Position numbers and translations under genes: made by a program. 64,000 nucleotides of DNA from Anagrus nilaparvatae (taxonomy: Eukaryota; Arthropoda; Insecta; Hymenoptera; Mymaridae): positions 620,001 through 684,000 of the forward strand of contig JAKSXM010000132.1 in the NCBI GenBank assembly GCA_022575985.1. Reading direction: 5' to 3'. Positions within the stretch are counted from its first letter, which is position 1, and every line of letters begins with the position of its first letter. Of the stretch, positions 1 through 10,559 are shown one piece after another. The notes below the pieces were generated by a model. The model worked only from the letters and a program-made list of their open reading frames with translations, did no database searches and was not told the DNA's origin.

Positions 1-341
1 ATTATAGGAAGTAATTTTTTTTGGAATGGCTTGTATTTTTTTGAAAAATATGTTCATTGTCGATAATACAGATTTCTGTAAATTTTCCTAATAGCATGCA
101 AAATGTTATACAGGTAGGTACAAATAGTTGCATACTTTAAGGATTTATTATGGTTTAATAATTTATACTGAAGAAACAATTTTTTGACTGATTATTTTAA
201 ATTTTGTTCCAAATTTTTATTAATTTTAATTCTTTTTATACATTACAAATGGTCATAGGTAATAAATCAGTTCAGTCTTGCAAATTTTTAAATGGGTCGT
301 TCATAGCAAATTTATTCATTAGCAACGTTAAATTACTTACA
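1..341. other. left edge, no gene seen
   Basis: AT-rich sequence with only short chance ORFs. I see no exon-like coding stretch and no repeat shared with the rest of the window until the repeat that starts near 342. Confidence 0.5.
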
Positions 342-990
342 AGGGGAAACTATCATTGCATTTGGAACGCCAAATTACAATTATTGTTATAAATCAGTTT
401 ATTATATTGAAAATATATCCCCGGTATATTCTGTTTATTCCAACGGGTCTCCTGGGCCTAGAAAAAATGGCTTCATGTTATGCTCTTTGTTATAAGATAG
501 GGTTTTATATCTTCAAAGTATTGCTGTACCTTGCTTCGTTTATTAATCTATCAACTTCTATTTGGTCTCATTTTTTAGTATAAGATGTCACCTTACAAAC
601 CTTGCAAATCCCAATTTTTCATCACCAATTCTTTCATTGCTATATAGTCAATAAATCAAATACTCATTTTTGGACTAAATGACCAAAATGGCTTATTATT
701 AAATTGCTCCCAAAATTACAATTTATTATTGATGAAAATAGGTTTTATAGATCACAAAAATTCTTTACTCATCTCTTTTCAATTATTTTTTTGCAAGATT
801 TGATAATTTAATTAGAGTCCCAATTTAAAATTTAAAAAAAAAAATCATATTTTATCACTATATTTTTAAAGCCATATCTCAAGAACAACTAAAACAAAAT
901 TTTTTAGACCTACCCAGACCCTGCATAAGACCCATTTTTATTGAAAATTATAGTTCTGACAGAAATTTAATTTTTTTAAATGTTCCAAAC
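342..990 (+). repeat. truncated copy of the foldback core repeat
   Basis: The sequence from CATTTGGAACGCCAAATTAC onward follows, with substitutions, the left arm and central loop of the palindromic elements at 10560-12508 and 59901-64000. Shared landmarks in the same order are a TTTATTAT.TTGAAAA block, a TTTATTCCAA block, the TATAGTCAATAAA.CAAAT block near 650, GATAATTTAA near 800, TCATATTTTATCACTA near 850, and TTTTTAGACCTAC near 905. The match passes the loop and stops just inside what would be the right arm, so this copy no longer folds back on itself. It is an old truncated copy. The short ORFs inside are not conserved in the other copies, so I do not call them genes. Confidence 0.7.
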
Positions 991-2930
991 AAATGCTACA
1001 TTTTTTAAAAATGTTTTTAAATTCTATGCAGAGAAACTCTTTGAAGAATTAAAAGACTAAATAATTAACATATTGCGTGTCCAAATTTTTCTAAAATATG
1101 CAACACCCTCAAATCTACTTTTTAATACCAATGTATGCACAGCCAAGAAATGAGTTTTTTGCTACCTCTGTAGAGAAAAAATCATATATTAATCCTAAGC
1201 TGTAAAAAAAGAATGCTCCAGATCAAAGTTTACCATTTTAGGCAACATCTCTAATTTCAATTGACTCGCAATCTGGGCTATTATTTATTTTCTCGACCAT
1301 GGATCATAATATAGTTTTTCTTTGAAACTTAGTACATTATTTATAAATAATTATACCAAGTGGCTTATCAATTAAATTAAGAGCAATAAACTTGGACACA
1401 GAAAAATAATTTTTGTTACAAAAAAATTTAATAACTGACCAACTTTTGATTAAAAATACACTAGCAATTTTTCTTTTTTAGTCAGTTAGTAAATTTGATA
1501 TTGCATATTATTAGCAAAATTTGTTTTTTAGAGGTAAAAATTAAATGTTTCTATTGAACTATGATGAATTAAATTTTTATTTATTTGGCTGCATTACTGT
1601 TTTAATAAAAGATGATTCATGTTTAATAACTCTAAATTTAAAATGCAAATAATTCAATTATGTAAAAATTAAACTTTAGTAATTTTATTAATAAATCATT
1701 AAAAATTTAAATAATAATTTATCCATTTAAAAAATCACGGAAATACTGAGATTTGATATTAAAAAGCTAAAAAAGCTTGTGTACTAATATGGTAAGACGT
1801 TGTAATAACTAGGGTGTAGTTTAATAATAATAAGGCAACCCCCTGCTCTTTTCATTTTTAAAATTTAAGTTTAAGAAAAAATGAAGAGTGGGGGAATTAG
1901 AAATACACCAAAAAGCTTCTTTTATACCAAGGAATCAAAAATTATTTTTGAATTCTGTCAGTTGGATCAGAGTTATTATAATAAGTGTTTCGAATCTAAC
2001 TCATTGAAATGGTACGTTACTTTTTGTTTATTTAATTGTTTAAATTTTTTTTTTTCTTTTTTTTTTGTTAACGATTTTTTATTTTTTGGATTTTATTCGA
2101 TTAGTGTAAAGAAAATACCTTTTTTTTTATTTGAGCAAAGTTTTTTGATTTTTATTGAGTATAAGGCTTTTTCAATAAATAATTTTTGAAAATTTATTTT
2201 TTAAAAAATTTTTTAATTTTAAAATTATAATATTTGTAGAATCAGTGGTAAAAAAAATTCTTTGATTAAATTAATTACTATTTATTAATGACAAAATTTA
2301 AGCTATTGTGAAATTTTGAGCAACAAAATTTTAATTAAAATCAAAGAAAAATCAAAAAAAAAATGTAATTTTTCTTAATTCTAAACTATTAAAAATTCAT
2401 ACATGCAAAATATCCAAAAACCAAAAAATATCATTGAATAATAAATATAATTTAAAATTAGCAAAAATATAATTGCCAAAAATTCAAATTTCTTAAAATA
2501 AACAGTACCTAAAATTAAAATCCGGGCAAAAGTAAGTGAAAAAAAATTAAAATAAATTATCTGACACTGAAAAAATCAGCTCTAAATTTAGTTTCATTGC
2601 TTATTGAAATATTGATTTTCAAAAAAAAATGTAAAATTATTTGTTTTAATGAAATTTTAAAAGATTCTAAATTTAGTGAAACAAAAATAATAATAATAAT
2701 TTGGCCTACATTAATTTTTGTTGAATTCCAGTTTCGAATAAAACGTATTACATAAAAATCTATTTTTAATGCCAGAATCTTTTAGTATTATTTCAAACGT
2801 AAAAATATTTTAACTTATACATTTCAAATGTATATTTTTGGCAATTAACCAAAAACTTAATAATAATACCGGCTGTTTTTTTGTAATTTAATATTTTGTA
2901 TGATTGCTAAGAAAAATTTATTTTAAATAG
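991..2930. other. region upstream of Mlc2, no further gene
   Basis: AT-rich DNA that should hold the Mlc2 promoter, first exon and first intron if the gene is compact. The reading frame at 1881-2189 is low-complexity Phe-rich translation of T runs and is not credible as a gene. Two ATG|GT sites that could be the start exon are noted separately. Confidence 0.4.
1789..1791 (+). other. candidate Mlc2 start codon / donor site
   Basis: The first visible Mlc2 exon begins exactly at codon 2 (Ala-Asp-Lys) directly after an AG acceptor, so the initiator ATG must lie at the end of an upstream exon. At 1789 the sequence reads ATG followed at once by GTAAGA, a strong donor, giving ATG|GTAAGA with the right phase. 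A second ATG|GTACGT stands at 2009. The choice is inference; the true exon may also lie left of the window. Confidence 0.35.
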
Positions 2931-3805
2931 GCTGATAAAGAAAAGAAGAAGAAGCCCAAGAAGAAGGAAGATGCACCAGCAGAAGGTGGTGAAGCAGCAC
3001 CAGCACCAGCTGCTGATAAACCAGCAGCAAAAGCAACTCCCGAAGCTCAAAAATCACCAACAGGTTCATCAAGAGCAAGCAGAGGAAGTCGTAAGGCCAA
3101 GAGAACTGGTTCTAGTGTTTTCTCTATGTTTACACAGAAACAGTTAGCTGAATTCAAAGAGGTATAAATTTTGATTGAATATTTTTTTCACTTTTTGGGA
3201 CTAAATATTTTTTTTGTTTTTAGGCTTTCCAACTAATTGACCATGACAAAGATGGAATTATTGGCAAATCAGATCTCAGTTTCACCTTTGATCAAGTAGG
3301 TCGTTTGTCTACTGACAAAGAATTACAGGAAATGCTCAGTGAAGCTTCTGGTCCAATTAATTTCACTCAATTCTTACAACTTTTTGGATCTCGCATGTCA
3401 TCAGGAGGAGGTAAATAAACTTTTTCTATTTTTCAGAAATAAGCATATTTTTTTCATTTTTATTAAAAAAAATATTATTTTTCTTTTACAGAAGCTGACG
3501 ATGACGAAGACGTAATCAAAGCTTTCAAAACTTTTGACAATGGACAAGGAAAAATTGACGGTGAAAAGTAAGGAATAATTTTTTTTTCTCTAAATCTCTT
3601 TTTGAAAAAAAATTCTTGATTTATTAAAAAAAAAAAAATTTCTTATTTTAGATTAAAACGTTCTTTGATGACTTGGGGCGACAAATTTACAACTAAAGAA
3701 ATCAATGACGCATATGAAAACTTTTTCATTGACGATAAAGGTTTTATCGATATCGACAGTTTATTAAACATGCTTTTGGGTAAAGGCGAAGAAGAAGAAG
3801 AGTAA
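2931..3805 (+). CDS. Mlc2: myosin regulatory light chain 2, muscle (5' exon not included)
   Basis: Four coding exons are visible: 2931-3161, 3224-3410, 3492-3567 and 3652-3805 (TAA). All junctions are GT-AG and the frame is continuous. They give 215 residues plus an upstream Met, close to the usual ~220 of insect flight-muscle light chains. The product opens with a Lys-rich stretch (EKKKKPKKK), then an Ala/Pro-rich extension typical of insect Mlc2. Next comes the KRTGSSVFSMF segment with the Ser pair that is the known MLC-kinase target in this family. The first EF-hand, DHDKDGIIGKSDL, keeps the Asp ligands; the later EF-hands are degenerate, as in all regulatory light chains. The acidic GEEEEE tail also fits. 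The protein binds the myosin heavy-chain neck and tunes stretch activation of muscle. An AATAAA lies at 3882. The identification is firm; only the ATG exon is missing. Confidence 0.95.
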
Positions 3806-5517
3806 AAAAATTAAATTTTCATATTCTAATTTAAATGTCAATCTAAAAAAAAACAGAAAAATCAAGTTTTATGTTGTTGTAAATAAAATAAATAAATTAA
3901 TAATATATCAATTTTTGTTACAAAAAAAAGTATTAAAACAAACTGATGTATTTTAATTAATTGAAAAAATAGAACAAAATAATATTTTTTCCTATATTTT
4001 TTCCAAAAAAAAATTGTTGTAATATTCCAATTTCATTATTTTTCATCACATGTTCATTTATTTCACTATTTTAGAGGCAGAATGTAGAATCAAATTTTTT
4101 TGAATCTAAAAGTTTTGAAGAACATTCCAATACCAAAAATGTTACGATTCACTTTTACAAACTGAAAATTCTATATGGCAAATTGACAAAAATTATATAA
4201 AAGAGTAAAATTTTTATTTTTAAAATATTTAATTCTGCCTCGGACACATATATACACACCTACACTAATATCAAAAAAATATATCATATGTTTTTAAAAT
4301 AAAATTCTATATCTATTTTTAAATTTCATTTTATTTCAAAATATTCTATTCACATACCTTTAGATGCATACTCATTTTTATTTTATAAACTTTTATTATA
4401 AAATAAATTTGTTATTCTGTAAAATAAAGATCGGTTTTTAAAATTTTCATTATAATTAAATAAATTATTATAACTATATATTATATAATATTATATTATT
4501 ATAATTGTATCATTATAACTTAAAATGTTTGCTAGATTTTTTGAATAACTGTTGTACAGTGAGTTTCCCGCTACATTTTCCTGCTGTGCAGCCGATAAAA
4601 ACATGGTTTTTCGCTGTGTCACTCAAAAATTTTTTAAAAAAGTCTGCTCTGCAATTCATGTGCACCCCTGATCACTGGCTATTTACCATACAGGATTAAA
4701 AAGAAAAGACAAAATAAATTAAGTGTGCCCCCCACTTATAACAAAAGCTCTTTTTTTACATTTGTAGCAGTACCACGGAAAATTTTAGGTATTATTTGGA
4801 CCTTGAAAAACATAAAAATAAAAAAAATTTTGAAAAAAAAGTTAATAAGTTGTTGGGCCGTAAAAGATAGTCTGTGAAAAGCACCCATAAAATTTAATTT
4901 ATTAATAATTACTTCATTAAAGCATCCTTATTAGCTTCAATTTTTACATATTAATAAATATTCTTTGCTGATAATTACTTGCTTGATATTTTAATAGGTA
5001 CCTATTTCATTTCAGAGTGTCAAATTCAATTTAATATAACTTTCCCTATAATTATATATACTTATAAGTAAAACTTGTATAGTATTACTGTTCAATCAAG
5101 TTTTTAGATATAGTTTTTAGGTATCATAAGAAATACATTTTTATAGCTGCTGGTTTTATTAATAAAAACTTAAATTATTTTTCAACCATTTTTTAAATAT
5201 TATATAATCTTGAGTAGGTATTATTTAATTTAATACTTTTATACTTGGAAAATTTTAATTACTTACAACGAGTATTTTTATCAAATCCTCTAAATTAAAA
5301 AAGTTATAAACAATCTTATTTAATTTTAGCGCGTTTTTTAAAGCATAAGGAACAGACTAATTTAAAGTCCGGTTATTCCAAAGTTTCAAAATATAAGCAC
5401 GTGGGTGGACGTGGGCAGAAAATGCACATGTGTTTTTTGTTTTGTATACAAACTCAGTAAAAAAATATTCTTACTTTTCAAAATAAATATTTAATAAATA
5501 AATAAAACTAAAAAATC
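3806..5517. other. intergenic, Mlc2 3' end to pol-delta-like gene
   Basis: Contains the Mlc2 3' UTR (polyadenylation signal at 3882). A patch of higher GC lies at about 4545-4690; its 64-residue reading frame has no recognisable domain. Otherwise AT-rich with nothing identified. The sequence before 5518 is the likely promoter and 5' UTR of the next gene, but no TATA or initiator can be defended. Confidence 0.5.
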
Positions 5518-7321
5518 ATGCATACTGCAAAAGTGGCGTAAGTGTTATAAAATTAATAAAGTAAATAAAACTAAAGTGTAATTTGTTATTAGTTTATTTT
5601 AATTTTATTTTCTAACCTCAAAAAAACATTAGCCCTTTCAAAAATTTAATTATTTATGCTTATATACCTATTTTTGATTATTCTAGATCGTATCCATTAA
5701 AAATTCAAGAACAAATTATTTATATTTGTATGAATGAAGTTGGTGAGCAATTTAATAAAATAAAAGTGAGTTTTATTTTCAAGAAACAATAATTTATTAA
5801 CTTAAAAAAAAAATATATATTCTGCTATTAGGTAGTATACTTAAAAATGTTTTTGAATACAGATTTCTGAAAAAGTTGATACCAATGAATGGAGACGACC
5901 AAATCTTCCAGACTTGAACCCATCAAAAGATCCTTTAAATTTTCAAGAAACAGAAACAAGTTTTTATATAACAAAGAATAACAGTCATTTTAATAAAATA
6001 ACTGGTACATTAATTTATTTAAATTGTAATCAGTCTAATTATATAGTACTTATATTTTATACTTAACAATGTAGGAAAAACTAAACAAGGCTCAGTTACA
6101 GTATTTAGAATGTTTGGTGTTACCGAACAGGGGAACACTGTATGTTGTCATATTCATGGATTTGATCCATATTTATTTTTTATGGCTCCATCTAATTTTT
6201 CTGAAACTGACTGTGAACCTTTTAAGGTTTGTTATTAAATTAGTTTGAAATAAGTTTAAATTTGTTAATCATTTATATGTTTATTAGGAAGTATTAGATA
6301 ATGCAGTAAGGAGCGAATTAAAATTGAATTCTGATGATGTTCAAGATTGCGTTTTAACAGTTGAAATAATTAAAAACAAAAATTCTTCTGATACTCAAAA
6401 AGAAAATAAGTTTATTTTCTTAAAAATTACAGTTTCTTTACCAAACTTTATAGAAACTTGTAAAACAATAATACAAACCAAACAAATTTATCAAAACTTT
6501 CTTCCTAACCAATTCATAGTTTCTAAAGTTAATAATGATTTTCTTTCAAAGTTTGTTTATATTTTTTTCAATTTAATTATTTTAATAGGATAATAGGATA
6601 ATTAATCTTGGTTATTAAAATATTTTTTTTAAATAAGGTTTGTGACTGATGCTAAAATAAAAAAATTTGGTTGGATCAAGTTAAGTCCTAATAACTGGGA
6701 AATAAGAGGCAAAAATAATTATGATGTCGAATGTGATACTACAAGTCAATTGGAAGTTGACGTTGCATGGGATCAATTAATTGTTCTTAATCAAAAAGAT
6801 ACAAGTGATAAAGTGGCTCCGATTATATTTTTTATATTTAGCATAGAATGCAAAGGTATGAAATATTTACAGAAAACTAAAAAACTTATAAATTTGACAA
6901 ATGTAAACAATTATATCATTTAAATTAAAGAAAAGTCACCAAATGCAAGCAAAGATCCAGTAGTTCAAATTTTTAGTAAGGTATATGTACAAGGTGATAA
7001 AAAACCATTGATGAAGAAATTGTTCACGTTAAAAGCAAGTGATGATATTCAAAATTATCAAGTAGAGCATGTTAAAGATGAAAGTGAATTATTACAGGTA
7101 AATTAATTTAAAAATATTAAACTATTTTTTACTCCTAATTATAATTTAACATTTTATCTTAGAAATGGAACGAATTTGTTTTTGAAATCGACCCTGAAAT
7201 AATCACAGGAAAGAGTGTTAATATCGATATTCCTTACTTGATAAAACGAGCTGAAGTTTTAAATATTCAAGGTTTCAACAGTTGTTTTAAAAGAATAAAT
7301 CGAAGAATTAAAAAACAATAG
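5518..7321 (+). CDS. truncated DNA polymerase delta catalytic subunit-like protein (no polymerase domain)
   Basis: Eight exons (5518-5537, 5687-5765, 5863-6004, 6075-6226, 6288-6550, 6638-6855, 6931-7097, 7163-7321) with GT-AG junctions join without a frame break into 399 residues. The match is to the N-terminal part of POLD1. A W-RRP...NP.KDPL.FQ block lies at about 43-62; FGVT and CCHIHGF at 94-110 are a hallmark of delta. An F.V..D..I..FGW.KL block lies at about 220-234, and CD...QLEVDVAWD at about 251-264. The exonuclease domain starts, but the Exo I motif reads FSIEC (286-290), where delta has FDIEC. In Exo [19 protein letters not shown] is one residue short although an Asp remains. The protein then ends in a basic tail (RINRRIKKQ), where the intact enzyme has several hundred more residues with Exo III, palm, fingers, thumb and Fe-S cluster. 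It cannot polymerise DNA and is probably nuclease-dead. AATAAA lies at 7452. It may be a decaying duplicate or a retained pseudoenzyme. Confidence 0.85.
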
Positions 7322-9074
7322 AAATTTACAAAGTATTAAAAAGGCATTTTTAATTAGGATCCATAAAAAGGATTAGAATTTAAGGTATACCTACTAAGAT
7401 ATTTTTATAACTATTTTAAAAATCTATTTTTTATATATTTTATTAAAGATGAATAAATAAGTTATTAAAGTCAAACTTAATCTCTATATGAATACCTACT
7501 CGATAAATTTTTACAATCGAATAAAAAAAACTTGTTGAACTAAAAAATAAATTAAAATACTTAAAAATACTTAAAAATTTCCATCCTATAGAATAATTTG
7601 CTTTGAATAATTACATATCGTATAAATTATAACCATTTATATAACATAAGTACTTTTTAATTTAAATAAATCAAATAATAATTTTTTTTTTTTTGTAAAA
7701 AAAATTTGAAGTTAAATATGCATGAAAGAAAAATTGTTGTTACATCTTAATACATAAATTAATTTGGTATATAATTTAGTTAAAAGAGATAAATCATTAC
7801 ATGAGAAAAAAAAATTCTTTATTTTTTAAGGAAACAATAATAATAATGAATTTAATTTTAAGTTGAAAAAAAAAAAAGAAATCTTTGTGGTTTATTATAA
7901 ATAATACATAGTTTTTTAAAAAAAAATGTATAAAATTGAGAGAAAGTATTATTATTATTATGATGCTGCGTGCAAATACGATTGAACCTGCCAATGCGTG
8001 AACATTGATGAAAAAGAAAGAAAAAATTTCCATGTCGATGACTGAGCAATATTTAAATAACAATAAATGTATTTCCTTAATTTTTATTATTTATTGTGAA
8101 AATCTAAAAAAAAAAAAACTTTCATCTCATCTATTAAAAATATTTAAAATGAAAAAAATTTGTAATCTTCATTTTTTGTTAAATAAAAAAGCAAATATTA
8201 CAAGCATTAAATCGATAAATTAAACTGCCGTCACACTAAGATACTTTATTTCTGTTTCGGATCTTTTTTTATACATTACAACCAGGGTATAGAAGAAGAA
8301 GCGCAATAAGATGATGATCGCAGAAAAGTTTTCTTCATATTATTATAACAGCGTGAAGGCAATAAAGGGAAAAAAAATAATATCAAAATGTATATCTACT
8401 AAAGAAAAACTCTTTATATTAAATTTTCTTTTAGTTTCTCATGAACTCATACAACATCATCATCATAATTATCATTAACGTAATTATCATCAAATACAGA
8501 ATATTAAACGTTGACCGCTGATGAGATTTTTTCAAGGATTTTTTTTTATTATGCTCTGCTACAGGTGACGAACAAATAACCACAAAACAAGACCTTGCTT
8601 ATATATTATGTAGTTTTCTTCAATATATGGGTTATTTCGGATGTTAATTTTATTTTACAATTTGGTTCCTTTTTGGCCACATTTTTACAGACAGAAAATA
8701 TGAAATTTTTCAGATTTTAGGCCACTTTGATAATTTTTTAACTTCGCGAAACCCTATAATTAAGTTTCTGAATTTTTCCAATTTTCTTTATTAAAAATAG
8801 CAAGGCTGTAAGACTTTCGTACTAAATTGCCTTCATGAGACAATTAAGTTCGGATCCATAAAGCAAATAAAACAAAAATTTTTTAGATACTTTTCAAAAT
8901 TTATCTGAAAGGTTTATTAGACCTGCGACGTTGAGCCCATTTCGTATAAAAATTTTTTACCTTAATAGGTCAATGGAGTTTCCAGTTGAACAAAAAAGCA
9001 CGAATTTTGGTAAAAACCGGTACCATATTCATGTTAAGTGACCTAAAACGCAAAATATAACTAACAAATTCCTA
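7322..9074. other. intergenic, no gene seen
   Basis: Holds the 3' end of the pol-delta-like gene (AATAAA at 7452), then AT-rich sequence with homopolymer runs. Short frames on both strands near 7800-8220 are Phe/Ile/Lys low-complexity and show no domain. Confidence 0.5.
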
Positions 9075-9720
9075 TTTACTCCATCCAGTCAAACGGGTTT
9101 GGTTGTATTTTCACGAGCGAACACGAGATTTGCTCTACTATAGGTTTTTTAGGTTGCTGAACACGAAAATTGGGGTCATTGTGTATAGAAATGGGGGCTT
9201 CACCATTCAATTTTCAAAAACTACCCCCCAAAAAGGGTTTTTTTTTTACATATTCGCACTTTGAGCGCTCAGATTTGCACCATACAAGTTTTTTGGATCG
9301 CTGATTAAGAATTTTAACCTCTTTTTCATAAATAATCAATATTTCACCCTTAAAATAGCTAAAACTACCCCTAAAAGAGGTGTTTTTTCTATTTTCGTAC
9401 TTTTAGGATCCAGGATATGCCCATATAGGTTTTTGGGTCGCTGATCAAGAATTTCAATTTCTTTTTCATAAATAATTAAAATTTTACCCCTAAATTGGCT
9501 AAAATTACCCCCGAAAAGGGAGTGTTTTTGATATTTTCGTACTTTTAGCATACAGGATATGCCCACATAGGTTTTTGGGGTCGCTAATCAAGAATTTTGA
9601 CTTCTTTTTCATAAATAATCAATATTTCATCACAAAAAAGGAGTCGAAATTCTTGAATATCGACCCAAAAACCGAAATATAACAAAAACACCCCTTTTAG
9701 ATTCTCGATTTAAAAAAATC
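9075..9720. repeat. degenerate foldback made of ~140-bp units (ACTCCAGTC family)
   Basis: Begins with TTTACTCCATCCAGTCAAAC, a variant of the TTACTCCAGTCAAA end seen at 17668, 26983 and 34648. Units about 140-145 bp long repeat the pattern AGGTTTTT-GG-TCGCTGATCA-GAAT, then CACCCTTAAA, then an ACTACCCCTAAAAG.GG box. Unit starts lie near 9150, 9297, 9437 and 9580. From about 9630 the units turn over (GACCCAAAAACC, CACCCCTTTTAG), so the copy folds back near its right side. No coding sequence is seen. Confidence 0.7.
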
Positions 9721-10559
9721 GAGAATTTTCGATAATTAAATTTAACTTCAGTTTAAAAATAAATCTTAAATTCTTACTTGATGGGCCAAAAAATATAAGT
9801 TCTATATTTATATATTTTTATCCACAGAATTTGAAAGGTTTCCATGGCCACAAAGCTCTAAGATCTTAACTTTGGCTGCTATGGAGCTTGAAAGTTTGTG
9901 CTTACAACTTACAAATCTTTTTTCTTTTATTTTTAAAATATACCTTAGGTCGCTGATATCGGATCTGATGTCGGGTTGACTAGATTGTCAAATTACAGCT
10001 GCCAATTAGCTTTCAAGACTCTAAAATATGGTTAAAAGCTATAAAATTTAGCTGGGTTTTACATTTTTAATGTCAATGATTAAGGCCTTCAAAATAAGTG
10101 TCTGCTAAACTTTAATGTTTCAAACAACTTTTTTAGATTTTTTACCGCTAATTAAAAGCTGTCAATAAACAATCTTGTCAATATCATAGCAGATTAGAAA
10201 TTAGCGAGCTTAAAAACGTAAATCCCAGCTAAATTTTAAAGTTTTTTAGGATATTTTAAAGTTTTGACAGATAATTGACAGCTGTCAATAAAATATATCA
10301 TATCAGATTCAAAATAAGTGACCTCAAAGTCAACGACCTTAAAAACAAAAACTTAAAAATAAAAAAATACCCTGCCAACTAGCTGGCACTAAGGTTCCTC
10401 AAACAATGAGCTAAATACTTCAATATGCCACAGATATCACCGATTACAACCATGCAATCATACACTCATTTCTATTAACTTTTAAAAGTTAAAAGAAAAT
10501 TTATGTATTGAATTTAACTAAATCTATTTTTTTCAAATAAAATCTAACGTAATTCATTG
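9721..10559. other. intergenic with weak repeated AGCTGTCAAT motifs
   Basis: The words AGCTGTCAATAAA and CAGATTA/CAGATTC recur near 10155 and 10280, and related text lies near 9960-10010. This suggests an old tandem or foldback repeat, but the units are too diverged to place ends. No gene is seen. Confidence 0.35.

Noticed and set aside
1881..2189. 102-residue frame upstream of Mlc2
   Set aside because: Phe-rich translation of T runs with no domain and no splice logic.
4505..4699. 64-residue frame in a GC-richer patch
   Set aside because: No recognisable domain, no splice or start context, and no second copy in the window.
5518..7321. Idea that the polymerase-like gene is of viral origin
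   Set aside because: The CCHIHGF and FGVT motifs and the N-terminal layout match cellular DNA polymerase delta, and it has eight spliced exons; no viral neighbours are present.
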